64,000 bases of DNA from Hyphomonadaceae bacterium (lineage in GTDB: Bacteria > Pseudomonadota > Alphaproteobacteria > Caulobacterales > Maricaulaceae): the NCBI GenBank assembly GCA_013001295.1, contig JABDMW010000022.1, positions 94,640 through 158,639 on the forward strand. Reading direction: 5' to 3'. This document shows positions 26,509 to 37,470 of the stretch, in pieces. Under the pieces are notes generated by a model, which was not told where the DNA came from, ran no database searches, and saw only the letters and a program-made list of their open reading frames with translations. Numbering within the stretch: position 1 is the first letter of the stretch; every line of letters begins with the position of its first letter. A program made the translations under genes and the position numbers.

Positions 26509-27555
26509 ATGATATTCAGAATTTTGAGCTTGTGTGTGCTTGTTTTGAGCATGTCAATAAACGCATTTGCCGGCGATCCATATACTGTTGCGAACGTCCC
26601 GGTTGATGCGACCGCTGACAACGCTCTTGCCGCACAGACGGAGGCTATTTCTGAAGGTCAAATGGTCGCTGCTAATATCCTGATCGACCGAATGAGTTTG
26701 GCCCGTGACCGTGCCGCCAAAGGCTTTCGCGGCGTGTCCCAAGAAGACGGTGCTAAGATGATCCGGGCACTGGAAATCGCCAACGAAAAACGCTCAGCAG
26801 ATCGTTATTTGGGCGACATTACGGTGGCATTTAACAGGAGCGCCGTCGCGCAGTACATGCGCGCAATGGGACTAACATTGATTTCTACCCAATCTCGGAA
26901 AAGACTGGTCATACCGATATTGGAAGGCAACACGTTGTGGGGGCAAAATGGGTGGTCAGAAGCCTGGCGGGAAGCCAATATTGAATATGCTTTGACGCCA
27001 ATGCAGGCGATCACGCCAAACAGGTCCTTAGATGGCATCATTACCGACCCGTGTGCGGAGAAACTTGATATTAAAGCCTTACAGGCGATTGGGCAGGTCT
27101 TTGGCGTACAGCAAATCTTGATTGCGAAAGCACGGGCAAACTATCCGGGATATTCAGTTTATTTGACGGACGTTGCGCTGGATACAAAAACCAGCCGAAA
27201 CATTGGACGCGTGTCAGGGGCGAGTGCCGAGGCGGCTGTGATGGCGGTTGTTGGCGCGGTCGAGGAAGACTGGAAAGGAAGTGTTGTTGGTAATGTATCC
27301 AGTGCAAGTGTGGTGTTGCCGGTATCTGTTCTCTACCGCTCACATGCCGAATGGATGCAATTGCAAGATGTGATCAATGGTTCAGCGCAAATAAGATCCG
27401 CAAGGTTGGAAGCTCTATCTAAAAAAGGTGCAACAATGGCACTGACTTATGGCGGCGATATGGAGCGGTTGAGAAACGAGTTATCGTTCAAGGGCGTTTC
27501 TATCAAACAAGACGCAAAGCTTGGATTGGTATTGTTCAGAACAGGCGCTTTTTAA
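26509..27555 (+). CDS. DUF2066 domain secreted protein
   Basis: The 348-residue protein has a signal peptide (MIFRILSLCVLVLSMSINAFA) and then a DUF2066 domain opening with DPYTVANVPVDATADNALAAQ, with the GDITVAFNRSAVAQYMRAMG segment typical of the family. The function of DUF2066 is unknown; the protein should be periplasmic. Its position directly upstream of hdaA, with 7 nt between, is a recurrent alphaproteobacterial pairing and suggests co-expression rather than shared chemistry. Confidence 0.85.
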   Translation: MIFRILSLCVLVLSMSINAFAGDPYTVANVPVDATADNALAAQTEAISEGQMVAANILIDRMSLARDRAAKGFRGVSQEDGAKMIRALEIANEKRSADRYLGDITVAFNRSAVAQYMRAMGLTLISTQSRKRLVIPILEGNTLWGQNGWSEAWREANIEYALTPMQAITPNRSLDGIITDPCAEKLDIKALQAIGQVFGVQQILIAKARANYPGYSVYLTDVALDTKTSRNIGRVSGASAEAAVMAVVGAVEEDWKGSVVGNVSSASVVLPVSVLYRSHAEWMQLQDVINGSAQIRSARLEALSKKGATMALTYGGDMERLRNELSFKGVSIKQDAKLGLVLFRTGAF

Positions 27556-27562
27556 TCAGTCC

Positions 27563-28228
27563 ATGTCGACACGATCACCCCAAATTCCGCTGGACCTTGT
27601 GCCAAAGCCAGATTTGGGTTCTGGATCTTTTCAATATGCCTCGAGTAACGCTGAAGCGAGACGGGCCTTGGAGCGGTCAGAATGGGCGAATAACACTCTC
27701 GCAATCGTTGGCCCTAAAGGATGTGGTAAAACCCACCTCGGTCATATTTGGTCTGTCGAGAATGATGCCATTTCATTGGATGGTCGCGATGTTTTTGTAC
27801 CCAAAAAAGAATGGAAATATCGCGCCTTGTGGATCGACAATGCCGCCGAGGCCGACGAATTTACGTTATTTACACTCATCAATATGGCGATTTCTGGAGA
27901 CCTTCAGGCATTGCTGTTGACGGACATGATGCCACCCGTGAGTTGGAATGTCCAAATCCCTGATTTACATTCCCGCCTTCGCAATGTTCAAATTGCCCGT
28001 ATCGAGGAACCGGACGACAATTTACTCACGGGCATTTTGCTTAAAATATTCAAGGATCGGGGTCTGAAAGTATCAGATTCACTGATTTCGTATTTATTGA
28101 CCAATACAGAGCGATCTGTCGGGGCATTAAGATCGTTAATTGTTGAGCTTGACGAGGCGGCTGCAATTGAAAAAATCAATGTAACGCGCAGTTTTGCATC
28201 GAAATATTTGCAAAATAAACGCGGATAA
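27563..28228 (+). CDS. hdaA: HdaA, DnaA-related replication inhibitor
   Basis: HdaA works with the DNA polymerase clamp to make DnaA hydrolyse its ATP after initiation. The 221-residue protein starts at the 27563 ATG; a longer frame upstream overlaps DUF2066 and is discarded. Residues 7-12, QIPLDL, form a clamp-binding motif at the extreme N-terminus, as in Hda/HdaA. The ATPase has Walker A GPKGCGKTHL (50-59) and a Walker B-like ALWIDNAAEADE in which Asn stands where many AAA+ proteins have Glu. There is no DNA-binding domain IV of DnaA. This fits the HdaA rather than the DnaA family. Confidence 0.92.
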   Translation: MSTRSPQIPLDLVPKPDLGSGSFQYASSNAEARRALERSEWANNTLAIVGPKGCGKTHLGHIWSVENDAISLDGRDVFVPKKEWKYRALWIDNAAEADEFTLFTLINMAISGDLQALLLTDMMPPVSWNVQIPDLHSRLRNVQIARIEEPDDNLLTGILLKIFKDRGLKVSDSLISYLLTNTERSVGALRSLIVELDEAAAIEKINVTRSFASKYLQNKRG

Positions 28229-28237
28229 AGGCAATAA

Positions 28238-28927
28238 TTAAAAAGGAACCGGCGCTTCAAACTGATGTCGTTGGCCACCATCGGGATGGAATATCGACAG
28301 ACTTTCCGCGTGCAACATGAGGCGCGGTGTCTTCTTAAAAGCGTCTTCATGTGCATAGAGACGATCTCCCAAAATCGGGCAACCTTGCTCATTCATGTGG
28401 ACCCGCAATTGGTGTGAACGGCCTGTGAGAGGCGTCAGCCGAACAATCGTGCAATCATTAAGCTCTTTCAAGACTTCCCAATCGGTTTTGGCCTTTTTCC
28501 CTGCGTCGAAATCGACTTTCTGCATCGGTCTATTGGGCCAGTCGCATATAAGCGGGAGGTCGATTTGTCCTTTCGGCGATTTCAGGCGTCCCCAAATATG
28601 AGCAATATATGTTTTCTCAACATGACGTCGTTCGAATTGAAGACCCAAATGGCGGTGCGCACGCGCATTCCGGGCAAAAACCATAATCCCGCTCGTTGCC
28701 ATGTCCAGCCGGTGGACGAGGAGGGCATCATCAAACTTTTGCTTCACTCGTTGTTCAAGGCAATCTTGATGTTCAGGAGCCTTGCCGGGAACACTGAGAA
28801 GGCCCGCCGGCTTGTCGACAAGAATGAGACTATCGTCTTCATAGATGACTGAAACATGTTGCTGCGGCGGATCGTAGATGAAATCCCGTCCCGAAAGGAC
28901 CGGGTGGGACTGAACGAGACTAGCCAT
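28238..28927 (-). CDS. RluA-family pseudouridine synthase
   Basis: The 229-residue protein converts uridine to pseudouridine in RNA. The catalytic aspartate is Asp75 in LLVHRLDMATSG; the other RluA-family blocks are ILVDKPAGLLSVPG and the C-terminal PLTGRSHQLRVHM-GCPILGDRLY. There is no S4 domain, as in E. coli RluA, which modifies 23S U746 and tRNA U32; substrate here is inferred. The ATG at 28927 overlaps the rnd end by 8 nt; an ATG ten codons upstream is also possible. Confidence 0.9.
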   Translation of the reverse strand: MASLVQSHPVLSGRDFIYDPPQQHVSVIYEDDSLILVDKPAGLLSVPGKAPEHQDCLEQRVKQKFDDALLVHRLDMATSGIMVFARNARAHRHLGLQFERRHVEKTYIAHIWGRLKSPKGQIDLPLICDWPNRPMQKVDFDAGKKAKTDWEVLKELNDCTIVRLTPLTGRSHQLRVHMNEQGCPILGDRLYAHEDAFKKTPRLMLHAESLSIFHPDGGQRHQFEAPVPF

Positions 28928-30077
28928 CGTGTTTAATGGCGACAACTTCTCGCCCATTTAAGGTCAGGCTCAATTTGCCATCCAACATCAGCAATGCATC
29001 CGATCCAAAAACCTCTCGGCGCCACCCTTCGAGGGCTTTGACCTGTGCTTTTGATCCGAACGCGGCAATTTGTTCAATGTCGGCGGCGTTGGCGATCAAT
29101 CGCGGGGCAATGCCTTCATATTCCGTTTTTAAACGGAGCAAAGTTTTAAGGATATCGATCGTCGGCCCTAAATTCGGGGGCATGTGTTTTTTTGCCTGAA
29201 TCACCGGAGCATAAGTGGCCGCATTTTTATGGGCGTCCTGCAAAGATTTGAGGAGCCGATCAATGTTTTTACGTCTTTCGAACCCGTTGGGTACGCCCCG
29301 TAAATTGCCCAGTTCTTTAACCGTTTTCGGCTGACGCATCGCGATGTCATAAATGCCATCGTCTTTTAAAATACGATTTCTCGGCGTATCTTTGTTCTGT
29401 GCTTCACGCTCACGCCAAGCGGCTGCGGCTTTCATAGCCGCCAAATATTCCTGTTTCAGTTTTCGAGGGCGCAAGCGCATCCAAGCCCGTTCAGGCTCGA
29501 ATTGATAAAGGTGCGGATCCAGTAGATCCGCCATTTCCTCGTTGACCCACGAGAGACGTTTTTTATCTTCTAATTCCTTCACCATATCGGGATAGAGATC
29601 GCGCAAATGCGTCACATCACCAATCGCGTAGTGCAATTGTTTGTCCGTTAAAGGGCGCCTTGACCAGTCCGTGAACCGGGCGCCTTTGTCAAGGTTTTTA
29701 CCGAGCCGGCCTTTCACTAGCGCCATATAACCGACGCTGTCGCCAAAGCCCAGTGCCATTGCCGCCAATTGAGTGTCAAAGACGGGTTTGGGGACGGCGT
29801 CACACAGCTTATAGAAGATTTCCATATCCTGACGAGCCGCATGCATCACCTTGGTGATTTTTTCATCGAGTAAAAGAGCCAGAAATGATGCGAGATCAAT
29901 TCCGTCTGCCATTGGGTCAATAATGGCTTCATCATTTGGTATGGCGACCTGAATCAGGCAAAGTTGTGAGTAGAAAGTGCTCTCGCGCATAAATTCCGTA
30001 TCAACGACCAAAAACGGTGATTTTTGTGCCGTCGCGCAAAATTTATCGAGCGATTCGGTTGTTGTAATGATTTTCAT
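28920..30077 (-). CDS. rnd: Ribonuclease D
   Basis: RNase D is a 3'-5' exonuclease that trims tRNA precursors. The 385-residue protein has the DEDD active site, with Asp26 and Glu28 in VVDTEFMRESTFY, an aspartate in HAARQDMEIF, and the third block HYAIGDVTHLRDLY. Two HRDC-like helical domains follow. AAGGG five nt before the 30077 ATG supports that start over a TTG five codons earlier. It is upstream of the RluA-type gene and divergent from aspS; a TTGACA at 30195-30200 in the gap lacks a good partner -10. Confidence 0.94.
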   Translation of the reverse strand: MKIITTTESLDKFCATAQKSPFLVVDTEFMRESTFYSQLCLIQVAIPNDEAIIDPMADGIDLASFLALLLDEKITKVMHAARQDMEIFYKLCDAVPKPVFDTQLAAMALGFGDSVGYMALVKGRLGKNLDKGARFTDWSRRPLTDKQLHYAIGDVTHLRDLYPDMVKELEDKKRLSWVNEEMADLLDPHLYQFEPERAWMRLRPRKLKQEYLAAMKAAAAWREREAQNKDTPRNRILKDDGIYDIAMRQPKTVKELGNLRGVPNGFERRKNIDRLLKSLQDAHKNAATYAPVIQAKKHMPPNLGPTIDILKTLLRLKTEYEGIAPRLIANAADIEQIAAFGSKAQVKALEGWRREVFGSDALLMLDGKLSLTLNGREVVAIKHDG

Positions 30078-30283
30078 GGCCTCCCTTAGCAAGAAGGCTT
30101 CAAAAGGTCACGGGGTTAGTTCAGGATGGTGATATTATTTCTCGGACTGCCCGGAATTCACTTGTCGTTTTTGCACGTAAATACCGCAAAAAACTTGACA
30201 TTGAGGGGTAAGCATATCAATGCGTGTCCAACAGATTTACGGATGTCGCCACAGTTGGACCGCCCGAACCAGAAGAGAATATC

Positions 30284-32089
30284 ATGCACGAATTCCGCAC
30301 CCACAATTGTAATGAACTTAACACATCGAATGTCGGTGAAACCGTTAGGCTTTCCGGATGGGTCCATCGTAAACGCGACCACCCAAATGCGTTATTTGTT
30401 GACTTGCGCGATCACTATGGGTTGACCCAGGTCGTCGTTTATCCTGATCAGCCATTTTATGAGCAAGTCAAACGGACGACACCGGAAAGCGTCATTCAGA
30501 TTACCGGTGAGGTTTTGCCGCGCGATGCCGATCAGGTGAACCCCGAGCTAGCGACGGGTGAAGTTGAATTACGGGCCGATGCGTTCGAGGTTCATTCTTC
30601 GGCGGATCAATTGCCGCTGCCTGTGTTTGGGGAACCAGATTATCCAGAAGACATCCGCCTTAAGCACCGATATCTCGACCTTCGACGCGAGAAACTGCAT
30701 AAAAATATCGTACTCCGCGGGCAGGTGATCAACTCTATCCGTCGCCGGATGATTGAGCTCGGGTTTAATGAATTCCAAACCCCCATCCTGACGGCGTCCA
30801 GTCCTGAAGGGGCTCGGGATTTCCTGGTGCCATCACGGCTGAACCCCGGAAAATTTTACGCGTTGCCGCAAGCGCCGCAGCAGTTCAAACAATTGATCAT
30901 GGTGGCTGGATTTGATAAATATTTTCAAATAGCGCCATGCTTTCGCGATGAAGACGCGCGTGCTGACCGTAGCCCGGGCGAATTCTACCAACTTGATGTG
31001 GAAATGAGCTTTGCGACGCAAGAAGACGTATTTAATGTCATTGAACCTGTTATGGCAGGCGTATTTGAGGAATTTGCCGAGGGTAGAACCGTAGAAACAC
31101 CGTTCCCGCGTATCCCGTACAAAGAATCGATGGCAAAATACGGATCGGACAAACCGGATCTCAGAAATCCGCTGATCCTGAATGATGTTTCCGACTTCTT
31201 CACAGACGAAGATTTGACCGGATTTGGCTTGTTCAAAAAAATCGTTGGCGGCGGCGGGAAAGTTATTGCAATTCCGGCGCCGAAGGCTGCAGCTGAAAAA
31301 TCACGCAAGTTTTTCGACAATCTCGACAAGTGGGCGAAAAAAGAAATGCAGATGCCGGGTCTTGGCTATGCACGTCTGTCAGAGGGCGAAGACGGAGCCA
31401 CGAAGTCTCAGGATCCCGTATTGAAAAACTTCAAGCCCGACCATTTGGTGAAAATCCTTGATCAATTGGGTCTGACAGCTGGTGATGGCGTTTTCTTTGC
31501 CGCCGGTAAAGTAGGGGACGCTTACAAACTTGCCGGTGCCGCACGCGATGTTGTTGGTAAAGAACTTGGTCTCATTGAAGAAGGAATTTTCAAATTCTGT
31601 TGGGTCGTAGATTACCCGATGTACGAATATGACGAAGACAACAAAAAAGTAGATTTCTCTCACAATCCATTCTCCATGCCACAAGGTGGAATGGAAGCTT
31701 TGGAAACAATGGAACCATTGGATATTCTTGCTTATCAGTACGATATCGTATGCAACGGTATTGAATTGTCGTCAGGTGCTATCAGGAACCACCGTCCCGA
31801 TATCATGTACAAAGCTTTCGAGATCGCCGGATATGATCAGCAAACCGTCGATACGGAATTTGCAGGAATGATCAATGCATTTAAATACGGCGCGCCGCCG
31901 CATGGCGGGCTCGCACCTGGTATTGATCGCATCGTGATGTTGTTGGCGGGCGCAGAAAACATTCGCGAAGTGATTGTCTTCCCAATGAACCAGCAGGCGC
32001 AGGATTTGATGATGAACGCACCGTCCGATGTGGAGTCGAAACAGCTTCGTGAACTGCATTTGCGGTTGGATTTACCGAAAGAAAAATAA
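30284..32089 (+). CDS. aspS: Aspartyl-tRNA synthetase, probably nondiscriminating
   Basis: AspRS charges tRNA with aspartate. The 601-residue class IIb enzyme has an OB-fold anticodon domain, the bacterial GAD insertion, and the class II motifs ([23 protein letters not shown], and the [12 protein letters not shown] end motif). In the anticodon-binding segment GWVHRKRDH the last histidine (His33) is the residue found in nondiscriminating AspRSs of the Pseudomonas type, where discriminating enzymes have Leu. Such enzymes also make Asp-tRNA(Asn), which GatCAB then amidates. The ATG at 30284 matches the family start; the frame extends upstream to 30224. Confidence 0.97.
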   Translation: MHEFRTHNCNELNTSNVGETVRLSGWVHRKRDHPNALFVDLRDHYGLTQVVVYPDQPFYEQVKRTTPESVIQITGEVLPRDADQVNPELATGEVELRADAFEVHSSADQLPLPVFGEPDYPEDIRLKHRYLDLRREKLHKNIVLRGQVINSIRRRMIELGFNEFQTPILTASSPEGARDFLVPSRLNPGKFYALPQAPQQFKQLIMVAGFDKYFQIAPCFRDEDARADRSPGEFYQLDVEMSFATQEDVFNVIEPVMAGVFEEFAEGRTVETPFPRIPYKESMAKYGSDKPDLRNPLILNDVSDFFTDEDLTGFGLFKKIVGGGGKVIAIPAPKAAAEKSRKFFDNLDKWAKKEMQMPGLGYARLSEGEDGATKSQDPVLKNFKPDHLVKILDQLGLTAGDGVFFAAGKVGDAYKLAGAARDVVGKELGLIEEGIFKFCWVVDYPMYEYDEDNKKVDFSHNPFSMPQGGMEALETMEPLDILAYQYDIVCNGIELSSGAIRNHRPDIMYKAFEIAGYDQQTVDTEFAGMINAFKYGAPPHGGLAPGIDRIVMLLAGAENIREVIVFPMNQQAQDLMMNAPSDVESKQLRELHLRLDLPKEK

Positions 32090-32105
32090 CCGGGACGTCA
32101 TAAAG

Positions 32106-33095
32106 CTATTTGGACGCTGCACGTTCCATTTCAATATGGGAAATTGCGGCTTCCAAGCGTGCTCGTGACGGACTGTCCATTGGCAGCGACCTGAGCGTCT
32201 GCTCAATCAAGTCGATAGCGATATCATGATTTGATGCAGCCTGCTGTGGCGCAACAACGTCCGGCTCGGTTCTCAAAACATATGGATTCACAGTTCTTGG
32301 CGATGCAGGTGGTGTCGGAACGACGGTATATGTGTCTTGATACGCCGCCGCTTCTTGCGTCACCTGGGCCTGATTTGCGCTCGGGCAGTTCGTTATGGAA
32401 TAGCCTTCAGGAAGAACTGTCGACTCGTCACCGCATGCCTGATCCAGTTGGCTTTGTTTGAGTCCGGTGACATTTATCATATCGGCGCCTGACAAGTTTG
32501 CGTTCTTGAAGTTACATTCGGTCAGAATCGCATTTCCAAATACGGCTTTGGATAAATTGGCATCACTGAAATTTGCGTTCGTGAAATTCCCATGGGTCAG
32601 ATATGCGCCGCGAAAATTAACACCCTGGAAATTGGCTTCCATGGCGTCAGACGCTTTCAAAATTGATCCTTGGAATGAACTTCCGTGGAAGTTCCCATTT
32701 CGCAAATCTGAACGACGCAAGTCGGCATATGAAATATCCGAGTTGGTCAGGGTAGCTTCGCTCAAAGTGGCATCGCGAAGGTTCGACTTGTGCAATATGA
32801 CGCCGTCACCTTCGATACGCATCATATAAGCTTTGCTGAAAGAGGCGCCTGCGAGATTTGATTGGTAAAATTTACCGCCGCTCAAATTGGAGTGTGAAAA
32901 ATTACTACCTGAAAAGTTTGACCCTTGCAGGGACATACGTTCCATATCACGGTGCGAAAGATCACATTTCGGGCAAGACCCGGACATTTGAACACTTGTG
33001 CTCACCGGTGTCTGGGCTAATGCCGATACGCTCAGGACTGTGGATAAGAAGCCCACACCCAAGCCTGCTTGTGTCAACAAACTAATTTTCTTCAT
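32106..33095 (-). CDS. Secreted pentapeptide-repeat protein
   Basis: The 329-residue protein has a signal peptide (cleavage after ALAQ, about residue 28), a CPKC pair, then about 30 pentapeptide repeats of the A/S-N/D-L/F-S-G type from roughly residues 45 to 220 (for example GSNFSGSNFSHSNLSGG). These build a right-handed square beta-helix. After the helix comes the tail pattern LDQACGDESTVLPEGYSITNC seen in other periplasmic pentapeptide proteins, then a Pro-rich and a helical end. Function unknown; it should be periplasmic. It ends 16 nt from aspS on the opposite strand. Confidence 0.88.
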   Translation of the reverse strand: MKKISLLTQAGLGVGFLSTVLSVSALAQTPVSTSVQMSGSCPKCDLSHRDMERMSLQGSNFSGSNFSHSNLSGGKFYQSNLAGASFSKAYMMRIEGDGVILHKSNLRDATLSEATLTNSDISYADLRRSDLRNGNFHGSSFQGSILKASDAMEANFQGVNFRGAYLTHGNFTNANFSDANLSKAVFGNAILTECNFKNANLSGADMINVTGLKQSQLDQACGDESTVLPEGYSITNCPSANQAQVTQEAAAYQDTYTVVPTPPASPRTVNPYVLRTEPDVVAPQQAASNHDIAIDLIEQTLRSLPMDSPSRARLEAAISHIEMERAASK

Positions 33096-33166
33096 ACGGG
33101 CGTTATAATGCTCAGATTTCGCATTTGCGAGCGATTTTGCATTAAAAAGCAGTTATGTATTAAGCG

Positions 33167-36100
33167 CTAGGAACAGCCAGTTGTCGACCCACATGTATCG
33201 CATTTTTGGCAGGTTCCGTTGCGGATGAGCGTGAAGTGACCACAACTCGGGCAGGCATCGCCAGTATATCCTTTAAATCGCGCAGATTGAGATTCGATGG
33301 TGTTCGAAACCGGCGGCGTCACATTGGCCTTTGACCGTGAAGAGGGGGCATTCAATACTTCCTTGCGACCCAAAAGTTCAATGTTGCTTTCTTCGCCTGA
33401 ATCAGGCTCCAGTTCGACTTCAATTTCGAGGAAATCTTCGCTTTCATTGTCACCGCCGCGGTGGAATTGGACAATGTTATCGGCGTCCCCACCGCGCAAA
33501 AATCCCTTGGAGTAAGGGACGGCCGGCGAATTGTCCTCAAGTGCCGGTCCGGAATGACGTTCTCCTTCGCCGCCACCCAGTGAGTCAGGTGTCGCTGAAT
33601 TTGGATCGACATGGGCCAAATCATCCCATCCGAGATAAGAAATGCCCAATTCGCGGAACAGATAATCGAGGATTGAGTTTGCAAACTTAATGCTGTCATT
33701 GCCCGTGACGGGCCCGGAAGGCTCAAAACGAGTAAATACGAACGCTTCGACAAATTCTTCCAATGGGACCCCATATTGTAGGCCGATTGAAATCGCGATG
33801 GCGAAATTGTTCATGACTGAGCGGAAAGCCGCACCTTCCTTGTGCATATCAATGAAAATTTCGCCGAGAGAACCGTCTTCGAATTCGCCGGTATGCAGGT
33901 ATACTTTATGTCCGCCTACAGTCGATTTTTGAATATAGCCTGTTCTACGGTCGGGGAGGCGACGGCGTTCGATTGGCTTTTCAATAACGCGTTCGACGAT
34001 TTTTTCGACGATTTTCTCGGCTCCGACAGTTGCTTTTTGAGCTGCGGGCTGCTCCGATGTTTCGTCCAACGCATCCATCGCCGTGTCGTCGAATACAGCG
34101 GAGTTGAGCGGTTGCGAGAGCTTTGACCCGTCGCGGTAAAGCGCGATCGCTTTTAGCCCGAGCTTCCAAGCGGATGAATAAACATTGGCGCACTCATCAA
34201 TTGTGGCCGTACTTGGCATGTTGACTGTTTTTGATATCGCGCCTGAAATAAACGGCTGTGCTGCTGCCATCATCAATATATGCGCGTCGACGCTGAGCGC
34301 CCGCGTGCCAATGCGACCGCAAGGTGTTGCACAGTCGAATACCGGCAAATGAACCGCTTTAAGATGCGGCGCGCCTTCGAGGGTCATCGCCCCGGAGCAA
34401 TAAATATTTGCCGCTTCGATTTCCTGATCGCCAAACCCAAGTGTAGGGAGCAGATCTGAACCATGTTTTTCAAGTTGGGCATCAGTTAAATCAAGCTCTT
34501 GCTTGCAAAACTCATCCCCCAGCGACCAACGATTGAAAACGAAACGGATATCAAAAGCATCTTTAACTGCTTCTTCAACGAGCGAGAGCTTTTCGTCTGT
34601 GAAACCACAAGCGCGCAGATCATCGAGGGATATGGCCGGCGATCCATTAAGTGATCCCGACCCGAGTGCATAGGTCTCTATCTCGCTGATCTGGCGTTTA
34701 TTATACCCGAGTGCGGTGAGCGCCGCTGGCACGGATTGATTGATTATTTTAAAGTGACCACCACCAGCCAGTTTCTTGAATTTGACGAGGGCAAAATCAG
34801 GCTCAATACCTGTCGTATCGCAATCCATGATTAGGCCGATTGTGCCTGTTGGCGCTATCACACTGACTTGAGCATTTCTAAAACCGTGTTTCTTACCCAA
34901 AGTTTCGCATTGCGCCCACAACGCAGCGGCTCGTTCTGCAACGCCGTCAAATGGGCATTCCGTGCGGTTGAGCGGGACGGGCGCGGTCGCCAATCCTTCA
35001 TAGGCCACGCGGCCTTCGGCGGCCCGGCGATGGTTGGTCACGACGCGGAGCATTGATTTTGCATTTTTTTCATGTTCGGGGAAGGCACCGAGGTTTTTGG
35101 CCATCATCGCTGAGGTATTATACGCAACCGCGCTTAATAAGGCCGCGATTGCGCCGCCAGCGGCCCTGCCTTCATTGCTGTCATATGGAATGCCGCTCGA
35201 CATCAACAATCCGCCAAGGTTGGCATATCCAAGGCCCAATGTACGGAACGCATAAGATTTTTGTGCAATTTCCTTGGACGGGAATTGAGCCATGGCGACA
35301 GAAATCTCCAGCATCAGCGTCCACATATGAGAAGCGTGTTCAAAGGCCTTCACGTTAAACCCGGATTTTAAGTCGTTGAATTTTATAAGGTTTAGGGATG
35401 CAAGGTTGCAGGCTGTGTCGTCCAGGAACATATATTCTGAACACGGGTTCGAGCCCTGAATATTGCCGGAGACAGCGCATGTGTTCCAGTCATTGATTGT
35501 ATCGTGGAATTGAATGCCCGGGTCAGCACTGGACCAACTGGCTTTTGCAATCATGTGCCACAAATCGCGGGCACGGACAGACTTGGCGATAGCACCGTCT
35601 GTTCGGCGGATGAGATCCCAGTTTTCATCACTGTCGACAGCTTCAAGGAACGCGTCCGTAATTCGCACTGAATTATTGGCATTTTGTCCTGAAACCGTCC
35701 GGTAAGCCTCACTGTCCCAGTCAGCGTCCAAGACGGGAACTTCAATGGAATCAATGCCTTGGCGCGCCAAGTGCAATGCTCTCTCGATAGCGCCATCAGG
35801 AACACCGTCGCGTTTTGCCAGTTTTATTTCCCGCTTAAGCGCCATATTGATGCGGGCGTCAAAGCATTCATCCTCGCTGCCGCTGCAGTTGATACATGCA
35901 TTTATGATGTCATTGAGACGCCGCTGTAATACCTTGGCACCGGTCACGAGGGCAGCGACTTTCATCTCTTCACGGGACTTCCAGTCAATGAAATCCTCAA
36001 TGTCGGGATGGTCGATATCGACGATGACCATTTTCGCGGCGCGCCGTGTCGTGCCACCTGATTTGATCGCACCGGCTGACGAATCACCAACCTTCAGAAA

Positions 36101-36868
36101 ACTCAACAATCCAGAGGAGTGCCCACCTCCGGATAATGGTTCACCAGCGCCGCGAATCCCTGAAAAATTCGAGCCCGTTCCGGATCCATATTTAAACAGG
36201 CGGGCTTCCCGCGACCACAAATCCATGATGCCGCCTTCCGCGACCAATTCGTCGCCAACGGATTGGATAAAACAAGCGTGAGGCTGGGGATGTGTAAAAG
36301 CGTCGTCCGATTTCTTTAATTTGCCTGTTTGATAGTCGACATAATAATGCCCTTGGCTTTTACCTGTCAGGCCATAGGCCCAATTGAGTCCGGAATTAAA
36401 CCATTGCGGCGAATTTGGCGCAGCCATCTGCGTTGCCAGCATGTAGCGCATCTCGTCAAAATAGGCTTGCGCATCGGTTTCCTGGTCGAAATAACCACCT
36501 TTCCAACCCCAATAGGTCCAGCATCCTGCCATGCGGTCAAACACTTGCCGGGCGTCGGATTCACCAACGTAACGCTCTGATTTTTTTTGTTTTTTTAGTT
36601 TTGCTGTGTCTTCTGTCTGACGGAGCAACCATGACGGAATGCCCTCTTCTTTGACGGGTTTCAAGGCGGCGGGAATCCCGGCCTTGCGAAAATATTTCTG
36701 CGCGAGAATATCGCACGCCATCTGCGACCATGAAGAAGGTGCAGTGAATTCTCCAGCATTGGCAATGAGCGAACCATCAGGATCACGTATTTCACTGGAC
36801 ACGGTTTGGAACTCAATATCCTCATATGGCGATTTATCCGCCTTCGTGAAATAACGTTGTATGCGCAT
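33167..36868 (-). CDS. nrdJ: Adenosylcobalamin-dependent ribonucleotide reductase (class II)
   Basis: NrdJ makes deoxyribonucleotides using B12 as radical source, so it needs no oxygen or second subunit. The 1233-residue protein carries the redox cysteine in PHACFIQSV (Cys199), the active-site Asn474, Cys476 and Glu478 in [11 protein letters not shown], and the partner cysteine in [10 protein letters not shown]. The C-terminus has a zinc-ribbon-like cluster, [22 protein letters not shown], ending GCS, typical of the long alphaproteobacterial NrdJ. An acidic linker of about 150 residues precedes it. I see no cobalamin riboswitch or NrdR box in the 200-nt upstream gap. Confidence 0.97.
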   Translation of the reverse strand: MRIQRYFTKADKSPYEDIEFQTVSSEIRDPDGSLIANAGEFTAPSSWSQMACDILAQKYFRKAGIPAALKPVKEEGIPSWLLRQTEDTAKLKKQKKSERYVGESDARQVFDRMAGCWTYWGWKGGYFDQETDAQAYFDEMRYMLATQMAAPNSPQWFNSGLNWAYGLTGKSQGHYYVDYQTGKLKKSDDAFTHPQPHACFIQSVGDELVAEGGIMDLWSREARLFKYGSGTGSNFSGIRGAGEPLSGGGHSSGLLSFLKVGDSSAGAIKSGGTTRRAAKMVIVDIDHPDIEDFIDWKSREEMKVAALVTGAKVLQRRLNDIINACINCSGSEDECFDARINMALKREIKLAKRDGVPDGAIERALHLARQGIDSIEVPVLDADWDSEAYRTVSGQNANNSVRITDAFLEAVDSDENWDLIRRTDGAIAKSVRARDLWHMIAKASWSSADPGIQFHDTINDWNTCAVSGNIQGSNPCSEYMFLDDTACNLASLNLIKFNDLKSGFNVKAFEHASHMWTLMLEISVAMAQFPSKEIAQKSYAFRTLGLGYANLGGLLMSSGIPYDSNEGRAAGGAIAALLSAVAYNTSAMMAKNLGAFPEHEKNAKSMLRVVTNHRRAAEGRVAYEGLATAPVPLNRTECPFDGVAERAAALWAQCETLGKKHGFRNAQVSVIAPTGTIGLIMDCDTTGIEPDFALVKFKKLAGGGHFKIINQSVPAALTALGYNKRQISEIETYALGSGSLNGSPAISLDDLRACGFTDEKLSLVEEAVKDAFDIRFVFNRWSLGDEFCKQELDLTDAQLEKHGSDLLPTLGFGDQEIEAANIYCSGAMTLEGAPHLKAVHLPVFDCATPCGRIGTRALSVDAHILMMAAAQPFISGAISKTVNMPSTATIDECANVYSSAWKLGLKAIALYRDGSKLSQPLNSAVFDDTAMDALDETSEQPAAQKATVGAEKIVEKIVERVIEKPIERRRLPDRRTGYIQKSTVGGHKVYLHTGEFEDGSLGEIFIDMHKEGAAFRSVMNNFAIAISIGLQYGVPLEEFVEAFVFTRFEPSGPVTGNDSIKFANSILDYLFRELGISYLGWDDLAHVDPNSATPDSLGGGEGERHSGPALEDNSPAVPYSKGFLRGGDADNIVQFHRGGDNESEDFLEIEVELEPDSGEESNIELLGRKEVLNAPSSRSKANVTPPVSNTIESQSARFKGYTGDACPSCGHFTLIRNGTCQKCDTCGSTTGCS

Positions 36869-37068
36869 GTGCAGCTTTCAAAAAAAGAATCTAACATAAA
36901 ATAGGGGCTGACACCAGCAAGAGCAAGCAATTGCACAAGGTAAATTTTTAGATAACCCGCAATAAAATGCCTTAGTTTCTACAGCATTTCCTCTTTACGT
37001 TTTAACAGCTACGCGCCATATTCGCGCCACGATTACAGTCCCTAATAGGGGAATATCTGGGAAGCCTT

Positions 37069-37470
37069 ATGCTCAAAATTATCAAGAGAATATTTGCATG
37101 GTGGGACGGTGCAACGGCCGGAACATTCTGGGAAATCAAAAGACGTGGTGAATTTGTTTTTGAGGACGATTTTGGAAACAAGTATTACGAAGAGCGCAAA
37201 GAAACCTATGATGGCCGCAAACGTCGTTGGGTCACATATAAAGGGTATGCAGATGCATCGCGTATTCCACCTGAATGGCATGGGTGGCTGCACCACATGT
37301 ATGATGAGCGCCCGAACGAAACGCCGTTACCAAGGCAATCCTTCGAAAAAGAGCATATTCCAAATTTGACCGGCACGGTTCACGCCTATCGCCCGAAGGG
37401 CAGCCTCTGGCGCGGCGGTAAGCGGGCTAAAGTTGCAAGCGACTATGAGGCCTGGTCTCCGGATGCTTAA
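37069..37470 (+). CDS. NADH:ubiquinone oxidoreductase NDUFA12-like subunit
   Basis: The 133-residue protein matches the NDUFA12/B17.2 accessory subunit of complex I, found in Alphaproteobacteria and mitochondria. Visible signatures are G-N-K-Y-Y-E, RRWVTYKGYADASRIPPEWHGWLHHMYDE and the C-terminal YEAWSPDA. It is soluble, on the matrix/cytoplasmic side. Its last codons overlap the DUF2155 gene start by 8 nt, an arrangement conserved in the class. Confidence 0.95.
   Translation: MLKIIKRIFAWWDGATAGTFWEIKRRGEFVFEDDFGNKYYEERKETYDGRKRRWVTYKGYADASRIPPEWHGWLHHMYDERPNETPLPRQSFEKEHIPNLTGTVHAYRPKGSLWRGGKRAKVASDYEAWSPDA

Noticed and set aside
35745..36281. Open frame of 178 codons on the plus strand
   Set aside because: Antisense to nrdJ and explained by its codon use.
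36869..37068. Possible cobalamin riboswitch or NrdR boxes ahead of nrdJ
   Set aside because: I looked for the B12-box and for paired NrdR motifs and saw neither.
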